In this document: positions 1 through 9,845 of the stretch, piece after piece
Layout of the letters: each line of letters opens with the position of its first letter
Position numbering within the stretch: the stretch's first letter is position 1
Assembly (NCBI RefSeq): GCF_036503815.1
Contig: NZ_AP027764.1
Span: forward strand, 3,720,001 to 3,784,000
Length of the DNA stretch: 64,000 nucleotides
Reading direction: 5' to 3'
Source: Escherichia coli
Lineage (GTDB): Bacteria > Pseudomonadota > Gammaproteobacteria > Enterobacterales > Enterobacteriaceae
Notes under the pieces: model-generated
What the model was told of the DNA's origin: nothing
Seen by the model: the letters and a program-made list of their open reading frames with translations, nothing else
The model's database searches: none
Translations under genes and position numbers: made by a program

Positions 1-1343
1 GGCTGGATGCACAAGATGAGCACGAGCGCCAGCTGCGGATACTCAGCCAACGGCATGAATTACAAGGGCAGATTGCCGCGCATAATCAGCAAATTATCCA
101 GTATCAACAGCAAATTGAACAACGCCAGCAGCAACTCTTAACGGCATTGGCGGGTTATGCACTGACATTGCCACAGGAAGATGAAGAAGAGAGCTGGTTG
201 GCGACGCGTCAGCAAGAAGCACAGAGCTGGCAGCAACGCCAGAACGAATTAACCGCGCTGCAAAACCGTATGCAGCAGCTGACGCCGATTCTGGAAACGT
301 TGCCGCAAAGTGATGAACTCCCGCACAGCGAAGAAACTGTGGCGCTGGAAAACTGGCGGCAAATTCATGAACAATGTCTCGCGTTACAAAGCCAGCAGCA
401 GACGTTACAGCAACAGGATGTTCTGGCGGCGCAAAGTCTGCAAAAAGCCCAGGCGCAGTTTGACACCGCGCTACAGGCCAGCGTCTTTGACGATCAACAG
501 GCGTTCCTTGCAGCACTGATGGATGAACAAACACTAACGCAACTGGAACAGCTCAAGCAGAATCTGGAAAACCAGCGCCGTCAGGCGCAAACGCTGGTCA
601 CTCAGACAGCTGAAACGCTGGCACAGCATCAGCAACACCGACCTGACGGCCTGGATCTCAGTGTGACGGTGGAGCAGATTCAGCAAGAGTTAGCGCAAAC
701 TCACCAAAAGTTGCGTGAAAACACCACGAGTCAGGGCGAGATTCGTCAACAGCTGAAACAGGATGCGGAAAACCGTCAGCAACAACAAACCTTAATGCAG
801 CAAATTGCTCAAATGACGCAGCAGGTTGAGGACTGGGGATATCTGAATTCGCTAATAGGTTCCAAAGAGGGCGATAAATTCCGCAAGTTTGCCCAGGGAC
901 TGACGCTGGATAATTTAGTCCATCTCGCTAATCAGCAACTTACCCGGTTACACGGGCGCTATCTGTTACAGCGCAAAGCCAGCGAGGCGCTGGAAGTCGA
1001 GGTTGTTGATACCTGGCAGGCAGATGCGGTACGCGATACCCGTACCCTTTCCGGTGGCGAGAGTTTCCTCGTCAGTCTGGCGCTGGCGCTGGCGCTTTCG
1101 GATCTGGTCAGCCATAAAACGCGTATTGACTCGCTGTTCCTTGATGAAGGTTTTGGCACGCTGGATAGCGAAACGCTGGATACCGCCCTTGATGCCCTGG
1201 ATGCTCTGAATGCCAGTGGTAAAACTATCGGTGTGATTAGCCACGTTGAAGCGATGAAAGAGCGTATTCCGGTGCAGATCAAAGTGAAAAAGATCAACGG
1301 ACTGGGATACAGCAAACTGGAAAGTGCGTTTGCAGTGAAATAA
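1..1343 (+). CDS. sbcC: SbcC nuclease ATPase subunit, C-terminal part
   Basis: This is the 3' part of sbcC; the reading frame is open from base 3, so the gene begins upstream of the window. About 446 residues are visible of a protein usually near 1047. SbcC is the SMC/Rad50-like ATPase of the SbcCD nuclease, which cleaves DNA hairpins and protein-blocked ends. The first part is a Gln/Glu-rich coiled coil. The C-terminal ATPase lobe shows the signature LSGGESFLVSLALALALSD, the Walker B stretch SLFLDEGFGTLD and the switch sequence GVISHVEAM. SbcD normally lies just upstream in the same operon and is not in the window. There is no frameshift. The next gene, araJ, follows on the same strand after a leader with an inverted repeat. 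Confidence 0.97.
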   Translation, partial: LDAQDEHERQLRILSQRHELQGQIAAHNQQIIQYQQQIEQRQQQLLTALAGYALTLPQEDEEESWLATRQQEAQSWQQRQNELTALQNRMQQLTPILETLPQSDELPHSEETVALENWRQIHEQCLALQSQQQTLQQQDVLAAQSLQKAQAQFDTALQASVFDDQQAFLAALMDEQTLTQLEQLKQNLENQRRQAQTLVTQTAETLAQHQQHRPDGLDLSVTVEQIQQELAQTHQKLRENTTSQGEIRQQLKQDAENRQQQQTLMQQIAQMTQQVEDWGYLNSLIGSKEGDKFRKFAQGLTLDNLVHLANQQLTRLHGRYLLQRKASEALEVEVVDTWQADAVRDTRTLSGGESFLVSLALALALSDLVSHKTRIDSLFLDEGFGTLDSETLDTALDALDALNASGKTIGVISHVEAMKERIPVQIKVKKINGLGYSKLESAFAVK

Positions 1344-1350
1344 CTATTCA

Positions 1351-1409
1351 GCAGGATAATGAATACAGAGGGGCGAATTATCTCTTGGCCTCGCTGGCCG
1401 TTATCCTGC
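1351..1409. repeat. Inverted repeat in the sbcC-araJ gap
   Basis: GCAGGATAA at 1351-1359 is mirrored by TTATCCTGC at 1401-1409. Between them lies a smaller hairpin, GGCC-tcgct-GGCC at 1387-1399. Together they could fold into a stem downstream of sbcC or in the araJ leader. No U-tract follows, so a simple intrinsic terminator is not evident. Confidence 0.45.
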
Positions 1410-1468
1410 AAGCTATCACTTTATTGGCTACGGTGATTGGTAGCCGTTCTGGTGGTTGTGATGGTGGT

Positions 1469-2653
1469 ATGAAAAAAGTCATTTTATCTTTAGCTCTGGG
1501 CACGTTTGGTTTGGGGATGGCCGAATTTGGCATTATGGGCGTGCTCACGGAGCTGGCGCATAACGTAGGAATTTCGATTCCTGCTGCCGGGCATATGATC
1601 TCGTATTATGCGCTGGGGGTGGTGGTCGGTGCGCCAATCATCGCCCTCTTTTCCAGCCGCTACTCACTCAAACATATCTTGTTGTTTCTGGTGGCGTTGT
1701 GCGTCATTGGCAACGCCATGTTCACGCTCTCTTCGTCTTACCTGATGCTCGCCATTGGTCGGCTGGTTTCCGGCTTTCCGCATGGTGCATTTTTTGGCGT
1801 CGGGGCGATTGTGTTATCGAAAATTATTAAACCCGGCAAAGTCACCGCCGCCGTGGCGGGGATGGTTTCGGGGATGACAGTTGCCAATTTGCTGGGCATT
1901 CCGCTGGGGACGTATTTAAGTCAGGAGTTTAGCTGGCGTTACACCTTTTTATTGATCTCTGTGTTTAATATCGCGGTGATGGCATCGGTCTATTTTTGGG
2001 TGCCGGATATTCGCGACGAGGCGAAAGGAAAGCTGCGCGAACAATTTCACTTTTTGCGCAGCCCGGCCCCGTGGTTAATTTTCGCTGCCACGATGTTTGG
2101 CAACGCGGGTGTATTTGCCTGGTTCAGCTACGTAAAGCCATACATGATGTTTATTTCCGGTTTTTCGGAAACGGCGATGACCTTTATTATGATGTTAGTT
2201 GGGCTGGGGATGGTGTTGGGGAATGTGCTAAGTGGCCGGATTTCAGGACGTTATTCACCACTACGCATTGCGGCAGTGACTGATTTCATTATTGTGCTGG
2301 CATTGCTGATGCTCTTTTTCTTCGGCGGCATGAAAACAACGTCGCTTATTTTTGCTTTTATTTGTTGCGCGGGATTATTTGCCCTCTCAGCACCGCTGCA
2401 AATATTGTTACTGCAAAATGCCAAAGGTGGAGAATTATTAGGTGCCGCAGGTGGGCAAATAGCGTTTAACCTCGGTAGCGCCGTCGGCGCATATTGCGGA
2501 GGTATGATGCTGACGCTGGGGCTGACTTATAATTACGTGGCGCTGCCTGCCGCCCTGCTTTCGTTTGCTGCGATGTCGTCGTTGCTGCTGTATGGTCGCT
2601 ATAAGCGCCAGCAAGCGGCGGATAGTCCGGTGCTGGCGAAACCAGTGGGATAG
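1469..2653 (+). CDS. araJ: AraJ, major facilitator superfamily transporter
   Basis: A 394-residue inner-membrane transporter of the MFS drug/sugar exporter class with about 12 hydrophobic segments. The start MKKVILSLALG at 1469 gives exactly the known E. coli AraJ length; an upstream in-frame start at 1385 would add 28 residues lying in the inverted-repeat leader and is not favoured. Expression is known to be arabinose/AraC dependent in E. coli, but its substrate is not established. It may export arabinose-derived compounds. The gene converges on mak across a REP element. The reading frame is intact. Confidence 0.95.
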   Translation: MKKVILSLALGTFGLGMAEFGIMGVLTELAHNVGISIPAAGHMISYYALGVVVGAPIIALFSSRYSLKHILLFLVALCVIGNAMFTLSSSYLMLAIGRLVSGFPHGAFFGVGAIVLSKIIKPGKVTAAVAGMVSGMTVANLLGIPLGTYLSQEFSWRYTFLLISVFNIAVMASVYFWVPDIRDEAKGKLREQFHFLRSPAPWLIFAATMFGNAGVFAWFSYVKPYMMFISGFSETAMTFIMMLVGLGMVLGNVLSGRISGRYSPLRIAAVTDFIIVLALLMLFFFGGMKTTSLIFAFICCAGLFALSAPLQILLLQNAKGGELLGAAGGQIAFNLGSAVGAYCGGMMLTLGLTYNYVALPAALLSFAAMSSLLLYGRYKRQQAADSPVLAKPVG

Positions 2654-2671
2654 GTTGCAATCACTGCTTGT

Positions 2672-2704
2672 TGTCGGATGCGGCGCGAGCGTCGCATCAG
2701 GCAT
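2672..2704. repeat. REP element between araJ and mak
   Basis: A GC-rich imperfect palindrome (GTCGGATGCGGCGCGAGCG then CGCATCAGGC) of the REP type, in the gap between the convergent genes araJ and mak. REP sequences commonly act as mRNA 3' stabilisers or gyrase/IHF sites. Confidence 0.8.
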
Positions 2705-2727
2705 GATGCACCAATTGCCTGGTTTTT

Positions 2728-3636
2728 TTACTCATGTGGCCATAACCATGCAGCGCCGCGTACGCCGCTGGAATCACCATGTTTCGCCTTACGCACCGGC
2801 GTTTCACATTCGCCGCCGAAGACAAATTGTTTAATCAACTGCGGAACCGTTTGATATAAACGATCTACATTGCTCATCCCGCCCCCCAACACAATCACAT
2901 CCGGATCGAGAATATTCACTACGTGTGCCAGCGATTTTGCCAGCCGCAGCTCGTAACGACGCAATGCCAACTCCGCTACCGGATCGCTTTCTTCAACAAG
3001 GCGGATAATTTCACTACCTTTCAGCGCATGTCCGCTCAAACGATGATAATCCGTCGCAAATCCCGTACCCGAAATAAAGGTTTCAATGCAGCCTTGTTTG
3101 CCGCAATAACAAGGGACTTCCTCGCGATAACGCAGTTCATCTTCGTCCATCCACGGTAGCGGATTATGTCCCCACTCGCCTGCCGTGCCATTGCCGCCGA
3201 TATGCGCTCGACCATTGAACGCTACGCCCGCGCCGCATCCCGTGCCGATAATCACGGCAAATACCGTCTGCGCTCCCGCTGCTGCGCCATCTACCGCTTC
3301 CGAGACCGCCAGACAGTTGGCGTCATTTGCCAACCGCACTTCCCGTTGCAACCGCGCGCTTAAATCTTTATCAAATGGCTGACCGTTAAGCCAGGTTGAA
3401 TTGGCATTTTTCACCACGCCAGTGTAAGGCGAAATCGAGCCTGGAATGCCCATGCCTACCGTTCCGCGCTGCCCTGTCGCCTGCTCCGCCATATCAACCA
3501 ACGTGGCGATCGTTTCGATGGTCTGATGGTAATCATCACGCGGCGTGGGCAGACGATGACGATACAACTGCTCCCCTGCATCGCCCAGTGCAATCACTTC
3601 AGTTTTGGTGCCGCCTAAATCGATACCTATACGCAC
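2728..3636 (-). CDS. mak: Mak fructokinase (ROK family)
   Basis: A 302-residue ROK-family sugar kinase that phosphorylates fructose (and mannose) with ATP in the cytoplasm. The N-terminus RIGIDLGGTKTEV carries the phosphate-binding DxGGTK motif. The ROK zinc signature CYCGKQGCIETFISGTG lies near residue 170, preceded by EWGHNPLPW. I chose the GTG at 3636 because GGAG precedes it at good spacing and the length then equals known Mak. A longer frame to 3696 has no better ribosome site. It is divergent from rdgC and convergent with araJ. Confidence 0.95.
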   Translation of the reverse strand: MRIGIDLGGTKTEVIALGDAGEQLYRHRLPTPRDDYHQTIETIATLVDMAEQATGQRGTVGMGIPGSISPYTGVVKNANSTWLNGQPFDKDLSARLQREVRLANDANCLAVSEAVDGAAAGAQTVFAVIIGTGCGAGVAFNGRAHIGGNGTAGEWGHNPLPWMDEDELRYREEVPCYCGKQGCIETFISGTGFATDYHRLSGHALKGSEIIRLVEESDPVAELALRRYELRLAKSLAHVVNILDPDVIVLGGGMSNVDRLYQTVPQLIKQFVFGGECETPVRKAKHGDSSGVRGAAWLWPHE

Positions 3637-3761
3637 GGTACTCTCCTTATTTTTTTTCAATATCAATAGCGTAGAGACGGACAACCGGATTGGCAATGCA
3701 AGGCCGCCGACAATTCGTTATCATGCCCGCTAAATTTAACGACAAGGCCGTGGAAATTATC

Positions 3762-4673
3762 ATGCTGTGGTTCAAAAATTTAATGGTTTACCGTCTTAGC
3801 CGCGAGATTTCGCTGCGTGCAGAAGAGATGGAAAAACAGCTAGCCTCGATGGCATTTACCCCATGCGGCAGCCAGGACATGGCGAAGATGGGCTGGGTTC
3901 CTCCGATGGGATCGCACAGCGATGCGTTAACGCACGTTGCCAATGGTCAAATTGTTATCTGCGCACGCAAAGAAGAAAAAATCCTCCCGTCTCCGGTGAT
4001 TAAACAGGCGCTGGAAGCAAAAATCGCCAAGCTGGAAGCGGAACAGGCGCGCAAGCTGAAGAAAACCGAAAAAGATTCGCTGAAAGATGAAGTGCTGCAC
4101 TCTCTTCTGCCGCGCGCTTTCAGCCGTTTCAGCCAAACCATGATGTGGATCGACACGGTAAACGGTTTGATTATGGTGGACTGCGCCAGTGCCAAAAAAG
4201 CAGAAGATACGCTGGCATTACTGCGTAAAAGCCTGGGGTCGTTACCGGTTGTACCATTGAGCATGGAAAACCCGATTGAACTGACGCTGACCGAATGGGT
4301 ACGCTCTGGTAGTGCGGCACAAGGCTTCCAGCTGCTTGATGAAGCCGAACTGAAATCGTTGCTGGAAGATGGCGGCGTGATCCGCGCGAAGAAACAAGAT
4401 TTGACCAGCGAAGAAATCACCAACCACATTGAAGCAGGAAAAGTGGTGACTAAACTGGCGCTCGACTGGCAGCAGCGCATTCAGTTTGTGATGTGCGACG
4501 ATGGTTCACTCAAGCGTCTGAAGTTCTGCGACGAGCTGCGCGATCAAAACGAAGATATCGACCGTGAAGATTTTGCCCAACGTTTTGATGCCGATTTCAT
4601 CCTGATGACCGGTGAACTGGCAGCATTAATCCAAAACCTGATCGAAGGATTAGGTGGCGAAGCACAACGTTAA
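3762..4673 (+). CDS. rdgC: RdgC nucleoid-associated recombination modulator
   Basis: A 303-residue RdgC. In E. coli this protein forms a ring-shaped dimer that binds double-stranded DNA without sequence preference and limits RecA filament assembly. The N-terminus [16 protein letters not shown] and the acidic/basic helical core are typical, with full family length. Start 3762 is chosen over the upstream frame start at 3690 because it gives the canonical N-terminus. It is transcribed divergently from mak, and a REP element lies directly after its stop. Confidence 0.96.
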
Positions 4674-4692
4674 TTGCTGATTTGCCTTTAAT

Positions 4693-4725
4693 GCCGGATG
4701 CGACGCCTGCGGCGTCTTATCCGGC
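4693..4725. repeat. REP element after rdgC
   Basis: A nearly perfect palindrome starting GCCGGATGCGACGCC and ending GGCGTCTTATCCGGC. It lies between the rdgC stop and the convergent accessory gene at 4751 and may serve as a shared 3' structure. Confidence 0.85.
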
Positions 4726-4750
4726 GTACGAATCCACACCAGGCATATAA

Positions 4751-5206
4751 TCATTCGCTACGGCGGGCAATAATTTTTAGCGCAGCAATATTATGCGTTT
4801 TACGCCGTAACTGATCCAACCGTCTCATCCCTATTCGCCTGTCAGCGGCACGCAGAATATTCACTAACCCCCATTTATCGCTGGTAAATTGTTTCGTTAA
4901 CAGCTCCGCTTTTGGGGTATCAATATATTCACGCAATAAATCAGAAATTGAACAAATATCCGTCAGATAAGGATGCCAGCAAGTTTCACCATGAAAATTA
5001 CGCACTCCACCATTGCCTGCCATAAAGTCTTTTGGGTAATCCCAGATCACGTCTTTATCCAACGTGATCCAATAACGCGGTAAATCGGTGCTTCCACCAT
5101 TTTGGCTGCGCATGGGATAACGGGTACAGTGAATTTGCAGGTTGATCGTTGGCGTCAGTAAGTCATAAATCTCCCTCTGTAACTTGCTCCAGGGGCGTTG
5201 TGTCAT
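4751..5206 (-). CDS. Small SF0329-family protein
   Basis: A 151-residue protein starting MTQRPWSKLQREIYDLL, without signal peptide or membrane segment, so probably cytosolic. It resembles what annotation pipelines call the SF0329 family, whose function is unknown. Visible hallmarks are IHCTRYPM near residue 26, PRYWITLDKDVIWDYPKDF near 44-62, and a basic C-terminus (RRIGMRRLDQLRRK). Its ATG overlaps the stop of the upstream secreted repeat protein in an ATGA, so the two are probably translated together. The region looks more AT-rich than neighbouring core genes. An immunity or accessory role for the larger protein is possible but only inferred. Confidence 0.75.
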   Translation of the reverse strand: MTQRPWSKLQREIYDLLTPTINLQIHCTRYPMRSQNGGSTDLPRYWITLDKDVIWDYPKDFMAGNGGVRNFHGETCWHPYLTDICSISDLLREYIDTPKAELLTKQFTSDKWGLVNILRAADRRIGMRRLDQLRRKTHNIAALKIIARRSE

Positions 5207-7482
5207 TGTTTTTCCTCAAGCCGGTTACGCGCTTCACTGCGAATTTGCCGCGTTGCCCCGGTTTTCACTAAATCACGTAACTGCGAAAGATCGGGCTGAT
5301 CGACAAATAAGATTAATGATGGATCCTCTTTTAACCACGCCGTTTTCACATCGGCAGCCAACTGTGGATTATTAATAGCCAGCGCCCGATCCTGTGACTC
5401 AGTCAATGTCGTTAACAAAGAGGCTGGGGTATGTACATTGCGCAACGCCGTCTGCCGCAAATGATCATTGTGACTTTTCAGCAATCCGCACCACCATTCA
5501 TCATCTGATTTATCTTTTATCGTATCCAGCTCCGCAAAAATATCGCTTTCCTCATGATTCCAGCGGTGTAATCCTCTTTCACTTTGTCTACGGGTGCTAT
5601 TTTTCATACTGACAACAGACAACGCCCAGTCGGAGTTAAAACGATACTGTTGATCGAGTTTGTTGATAATTCCGGAGGGTAAATCTTTATTATCAAATAA
5701 CTGGTTTCGCATCCGATAGCGGTATTCAGCAGGTAAATAAACCAGTAAATCGATAGCATTATTAAGCATCTCTTCGTCAATAATACCATTATCAATCAGC
5801 GCCAGCTGTACTTCGTAGGCTTGCTCTTGATCTTCTTGCCGTTTACTCATCATTAATTTTAAGGTGTGTTGCCATAATTGTTTCTTATACTCCAGAGGTA
5901 ACAATTTATCGCGTGCCAGCTCATACCAGATGCTGGGAATGTCATGCTGATTCAGTAGATAACTAATCACTTCCTTCGAGGTCAGATAACGCATGCCGTC
6001 ACGTAAATTGTGCACATCTTCTTTTGCCAAAGTCAGTTGACGCGACTCCGGCAAAGCGACCAATAACGCCTTCACGATATTTTTATTTTCTTTATTATCC
6101 AGATACATTTGTTCTGCGATACGTTCAACATCCTCTGTCCTCAGGGTCGCTGACTGTTGGGTGATTTTTAGTTCAGTAAGCGTCCGGGCTAATGCTTGAC
6201 GAACTTTCAGCGATTTATCTTTACTCAACAACACCGCTTGTTGTGCGGTTAAATCGGTTCCGGTAATTCTTTCGCGTAACTCCGGATCTTCGCTATTTAT
6301 CAATTCATCAACCACTGCAGTTGGAACCAGCCAGGCGTAATCGTAATGGCTGATTAATGTCTTGCGCACACTGAGAAAAGGGCTTTGACTTAACGACACA
6401 ACAATATCAGGAGAAAGATTATCCTGTCTGGCCTGCTCCAGCTGTACGCTCTCGACGGGTACAGACATTAATTTTTTATTCACTTCGGCGGAAATGTTAC
6501 TGTTTTTAACCAGCCCTCTGGCAACAGCTTCATCTTTAATTATTTCGTCGGTAAGCAAATGCATCTGTTGAGCGGGCCAGGACTGCGCCATCGATTCACG
6601 CGTCTGGTCATCGGGGTGCTGTAACAGTTGCAGCATAACGGCGGTTGACAAACTTTCTATATGAGTCAGAAAACGTGCCACCAGTGGATCTTCATGCTTT
6701 ATTTTATCCGCAAGGAAATTATCGAGTTTCCCCGTTTCAATCCATTTTAATTTCTCATTAATTTCAGGAGCAGCTTTATCTCGAAAAAGAGGTAAACCCT
6801 GAACGATATTGTCTACGACGCTATCATAGTCAGGATACGCATTGGAAATATTATCGGTTTCGATTTCACTATGATCATAAAGATTAGGCGTCACCAGTGA
6901 ATAGGATTTTTGAATATTCTCGTCCCAGTTATATTCTTCACCGCTTTCATCTTCATTGATATAAAACTCAGCTTTGATGACCTCAAATTGCGTTGCTTTA
7001 TCGGAAACAATAATGCCTCGCGCGCTAATTCCTTTCATCACTTCAAAGTTGTGATCATTATAATCAGCATAAACCAAACCTTTCGCTGTCATCTGCCCTT
7101 TGACATACGCGAAATCATGATTAATAAAGTTGTCGACAATAACATTACCTAATACAATCAGATGACCATTACCTGACAGATAATCATCATAATCGCCGGA
7201 AATCGTTAAATTACCGTTCACCACCAGTTTATGCTGATTGCTGAAGTTAGTGGGTAATGATAGGTCACCATTGTGATAATACCAACGGATATTATCTTTC
7301 AGCATATAAGCAGCTTCCATACTATCGTCGGTTGCCGCTTTAACTACGTTGCGCTCGTCTGCCGTCATAAGATGAAAGTCAGAGGTGATAAGGTCCTCGC
7401 TACTGATCCACTCTGTGGCACATGCATTGCCAGTCATAAAAAACACGACCATACAGATGACCAATATATTAATTCTATTCAT
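5203..7482 (-). CDS. Secreted beta-solenoid plus LRV/HEAT-repeat protein
   Basis: About 759 residues. I place the start at the ATG at 7482 (MNRINILVICMVV); a GTG at 7491 would add three residues but has no ribosome site. A signal peptide ends near GNACA, so the protein is probably periplasmic. Residues about 80-170 form short repeats such as LVVNGNLTISGD, LIVLGNVIVDN and MTAKGLVYADYN, typical of a bactofilin-like beta-solenoid. The rest carries variant leucine-rich/HEAT units, for example LLQHPDDQTRESMAQS, LSQSPFLSVRKTLIS and LSKDKSLKVRQALART. I know a K-12 pseudogene, ykiA, near this position, and this may be the intact form. The function is unknown. It forms one unit with the SF0329-type gene. 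Confidence 0.75.
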   Translation of the reverse strand: MNRINILVICMVVFFMTGNACATEWISSEDLITSDFHLMTADERNVVKAATDDSMEAAYMLKDNIRWYYHNGDLSLPTNFSNQHKLVVNGNLTISGDYDDYLSGNGHLIVLGNVIVDNFINHDFAYVKGQMTAKGLVYADYNDHNFEVMKGISARGIIVSDKATQFEVIKAEFYINEDESGEEYNWDENIQKSYSLVTPNLYDHSEIETDNISNAYPDYDSVVDNIVQGLPLFRDKAAPEINEKLKWIETGKLDNFLADKIKHEDPLVARFLTHIESLSTAVMLQLLQHPDDQTRESMAQSWPAQQMHLLTDEIIKDEAVARGLVKNSNISAEVNKKLMSVPVESVQLEQARQDNLSPDIVVSLSQSPFLSVRKTLISHYDYAWLVPTAVVDELINSEDPELRERITGTDLTAQQAVLLSKDKSLKVRQALARTLTELKITQQSATLRTEDVERIAEQMYLDNKENKNIVKALLVALPESRQLTLAKEDVHNLRDGMRYLTSKEVISYLLNQHDIPSIWYELARDKLLPLEYKKQLWQHTLKLMMSKRQEDQEQAYEVQLALIDNGIIDEEMLNNAIDLLVYLPAEYRYRMRNQLFDNKDLPSGIINKLDQQYRFNSDWALSVVSMKNSTRRQSERGLHRWNHEESDIFAELDTIKDKSDDEWWCGLLKSHNDHLRQTALRNVHTPASLLTTLTESQDRALAINNPQLAADVKTAWLKEDPSLILFVDQPDLSQLRDLVKTGATRQIRSEARNRLEEKQ

Positions 7483-7625
7483 AATCTTCACTGATATTTA
7501 TATCAACCTTGATGAATTATGAATATATCGGAAATCGAAAAAATCGCAGCAAAGGAAATATTATTATGGGTTAAAGAGAGGATATTTCAGAAAAATGCCC
7601 TCCCGTTCATGGGGAAGGCGAGGAA

Positions 7626-7910
7626 TTACAGATAGCGGCACAGATAAGAGGTGGGTTCGGCAACTTGCAGATGAAACTCGCTGTGACCGGGAACATTAAA
7701 CACCGAACCGGCTTCATACACTTGCCAGTCGGTCGCGTCAGGCAGTAACACATTCAGCGCACCACTGATTACCGTCATCTCTTCAGGCTCAGCGGTGCTG
7801 AAGGTGTATTCGCCTTCAATCATAACACCCACGCTGGCGCGACCAGTGCTGCTGCTGGAAAAGCCGATCGATTTCACTTTGCCGGAAAAGTACTCATTAC
7901 TTTGAAGCAT
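7626..7910 (-). CDS. ppnP: PpnP pyrimidine/purine nucleoside phosphorylase
   Basis: A 94-residue single-domain cupin-like protein (formerly YaiE, DUF1255). In E. coli it phosphorolyses several purine and pyrimidine nucleosides to the base and ribose-1-phosphate. The sequence from MLQSNEYFSGKVKSIGF to the C-terminal HLQVAEPTSYLCRYL is complete, and the SVGVMIEGEYTFSTAEPEEM segment is typical. It lies just downstream of aroM on the same strand with a gap of about 70 bases and may be cotranscribed with it. Confidence 0.95.
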   Translation of the reverse strand: MLQSNEYFSGKVKSIGFSSSSTGRASVGVMIEGEYTFSTAEPEEMTVISGALNVLLPDATDWQVYEAGSVFNVPGHSEFHLQVAEPTSYLCRYL

Positions 7911-7981
7911 AAACTGGCCCTGTCTGGTAGTTGAACATCTACTTCACTATAGGGGCCAGAGGCGCTGGCTGTCACGCAAAA

Positions 7982-8659
7982 TTACACCAGTAATTCCGCA
8001 GCTAGCCTTGCAATCAATACGTTGGAGAGCAAGACAGGAACATCGAGCTGTTTTTGCAGTAAATCGCGATGACGTTGGTGAAATCCTAAACAATCCAGCA
8101 TGATGACATCAGCCCCTTTTGCCAGTAATTCTTTCCCGGCATCAATGATTTTTTGTTCTGAATCATGAATGGGGTTACCCAATGAAAATACCGGCGATTT
8201 CTGCAAAATTTGCCATTTTTGCGCCTGAACGGGCAGCATCTCCTCAACCGGAACGATAACCCCTACCTGATGATCTTCAACAATAGAGGAAACCAGCGGT
8301 GGCAATATTCGCGACGGCTCAAGAAAGATCGTATTACGCGCGGTCATACTACTAATGTTTGCCGTACTCATTAATATAATGACGTCGTAACCCTGATTAT
8401 CGAGCACTTCAACCACACCTTGCAGGTCTCGCTCCACTTTGCGACGCGAAACATGGGCCAGCTGGTTGTCATTTAATAATGTGAGAATTGTGTCTTCGCC
8501 TGCTTCTGGCGCGTACTCCGCCATCACTTCTTCGCGGCTTAACTTCCCCAGCAGGCTATGATGGGAAATATTATCTTCGTCAATGTATTCTGTCAGGAGC
8601 GGCAAAACTTCCTGCATAGGTACAATGCCGATGGTCAGGATCGCCAACGACGCACTCAT
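7982..8659 (-). CDS. aroM: AroM family protein
   Basis: A 225-residue cytoplasmic protein of the AroM family. It is named for its position in the aroL-yaiA-aroM transcription unit under TyrR/TrpR control; its biochemical role is not established. The C-terminal LDCLGFHQRHRDLLQKQL and the alternating alpha/beta pattern recall the Asp/Glu racemase-like fold, which is my inference. It is complete, starting MSASLAILTIGIVPMQEVLP. A gap of about 257 bases separates it from yaiA and shows no further gene. Confidence 0.93.
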   Translation of the reverse strand: MSASLAILTIGIVPMQEVLPLLTEYIDEDNISHHSLLGKLSREEVMAEYAPEAGEDTILTLLNDNQLAHVSRRKVERDLQGVVEVLDNQGYDVIILMSTANISSMTARNTIFLEPSRILPPLVSSIVEDHQVGVIVPVEEMLPVQAQKWQILQKSPVFSLGNPIHDSEQKIIDAGKELLAKGADVIMLDCLGFHQRHRDLLQKQLDVPVLLSNVLIARLAAELLV

Positions 8660-8916
8660 TGTTCTTCCACCTTACTTTTATTTCGTCGTTAATTACCGGG
8701 CAAGCGCTAAGCACCACTGCCGACACTTACCTGTGCTACAAATGACAAAAAGCGTAGCAGCAGACCTGCACGGCATAATGTAAAGATTCCAAATGATTCC
8801 AGTAATGGATTGTTATTGTTTAATATTCTAATTATTTGAAAAACATGAATTGTGAAAAATGTGACGCAGATCCCTTGTGGTGGCACTCAGAATCCCTTCC
8901 GAGCAGTCTGATGCGG

Positions 8917-9117
<201 letters not shown>

Positions 9118-9157
9118 TTATTTCACGGGATGAACGTTAAGTATAGGCGCTCGAAAA

Positions 9158-9682
9158 TCAACAATTGATCGTCTGTGCCAGGGCGCTGCGAATTTCAGAA
9201 ATCACCTGGCTGGGTTCGTTTGTTGCGTCGATGATAATATGCGCAACTTCGCGATATAGCGCATCGCGTTCTTCCAGCACTTCCTGAACTTCTTCGCTCA
9301 GCGGTTTCCCCGTTAAGGTTGGCCGTAAATCTTCTTCCGGTGCAGCTTGCAGTCGGTTAACCAGGACTGATACTGGCGCACACAAATAAACCACGATCCC
9401 GTTATTTTGCATAAAGTGACGATTAAATTCCGTCAGGATAATGCCGCCGCCCGTGGCGATAACGGTGGATGGCGCAGTTACCGCTTCCAACGCCGCCGTT
9501 TCTCTGGCGCGGAATCCCGCCCACTCTTCCCTTTCGACGATCTCCGCGACCGTCATATTGAGCTGTGATTGCAACCACTGGTCGGTATCGACAAATCGAC
9601 GGTTAAGCGAATCGGCAAGGGCCATTCCGACCGTTGTTTTACCACAGCCCCGAGGCCCGATCAGAAAAAGAGGTTGTGTCAT
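9158..9682 (-). CDS. aroL: Shikimate kinase II (AroL)
   Basis: A 174-residue shikimate kinase, which makes shikimate-3-phosphate with ATP in the common aromatic amino-acid pathway. The P-loop GPRGCGKTT is at residues 9-17, the shikimate-binding region has DTDQWLQ and GFRARE, and a glycine-rich TGGGI follows near residue 79. It is the first gene of the aroL-yaiA-aroM unit. The upstream region holds recognisable TyrR and TrpR sites, in keeping with repression by TyrR and TrpR in E. coli. Confidence 0.97.
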
Positions 9683-9740
9683 CGTGGGTTTTCCCCAATA
9701 GGTCGCAATGCGGCGAAAGCCGGTGTCATGAGAATAGCGA

Positions 9741-9760
9741 TCATACCATCAAACTAGTAC
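9741..9760 (-). promoter_or_regulatory. aroL promoter region with TrpR-like operator
   Basis: Read on the minus strand, this is GTACTAGTTTGATGGTATGA. It contains the ACTAGT core of Trp-repressor operators next to a TATGAT -10 hexamer (9740-9745). It lies about 60 bases upstream of aroL, where TrpR is known to act in E. coli. Confidence 0.65.
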
Positions 9761-9845
9761 AATTTCGATTGTAAAGAAAAAATTCCACTTAAAGTGAAAA
9801 TTTTAATACATCCCTTACTATACCAATAAATTTTCAAGAATGAAG

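Noticed and set aside
2438..2834. Short frames around the araJ-mak junction on both strands
   Set aside because: They run through the REP and the ends of two certain genes, with no own start signals.
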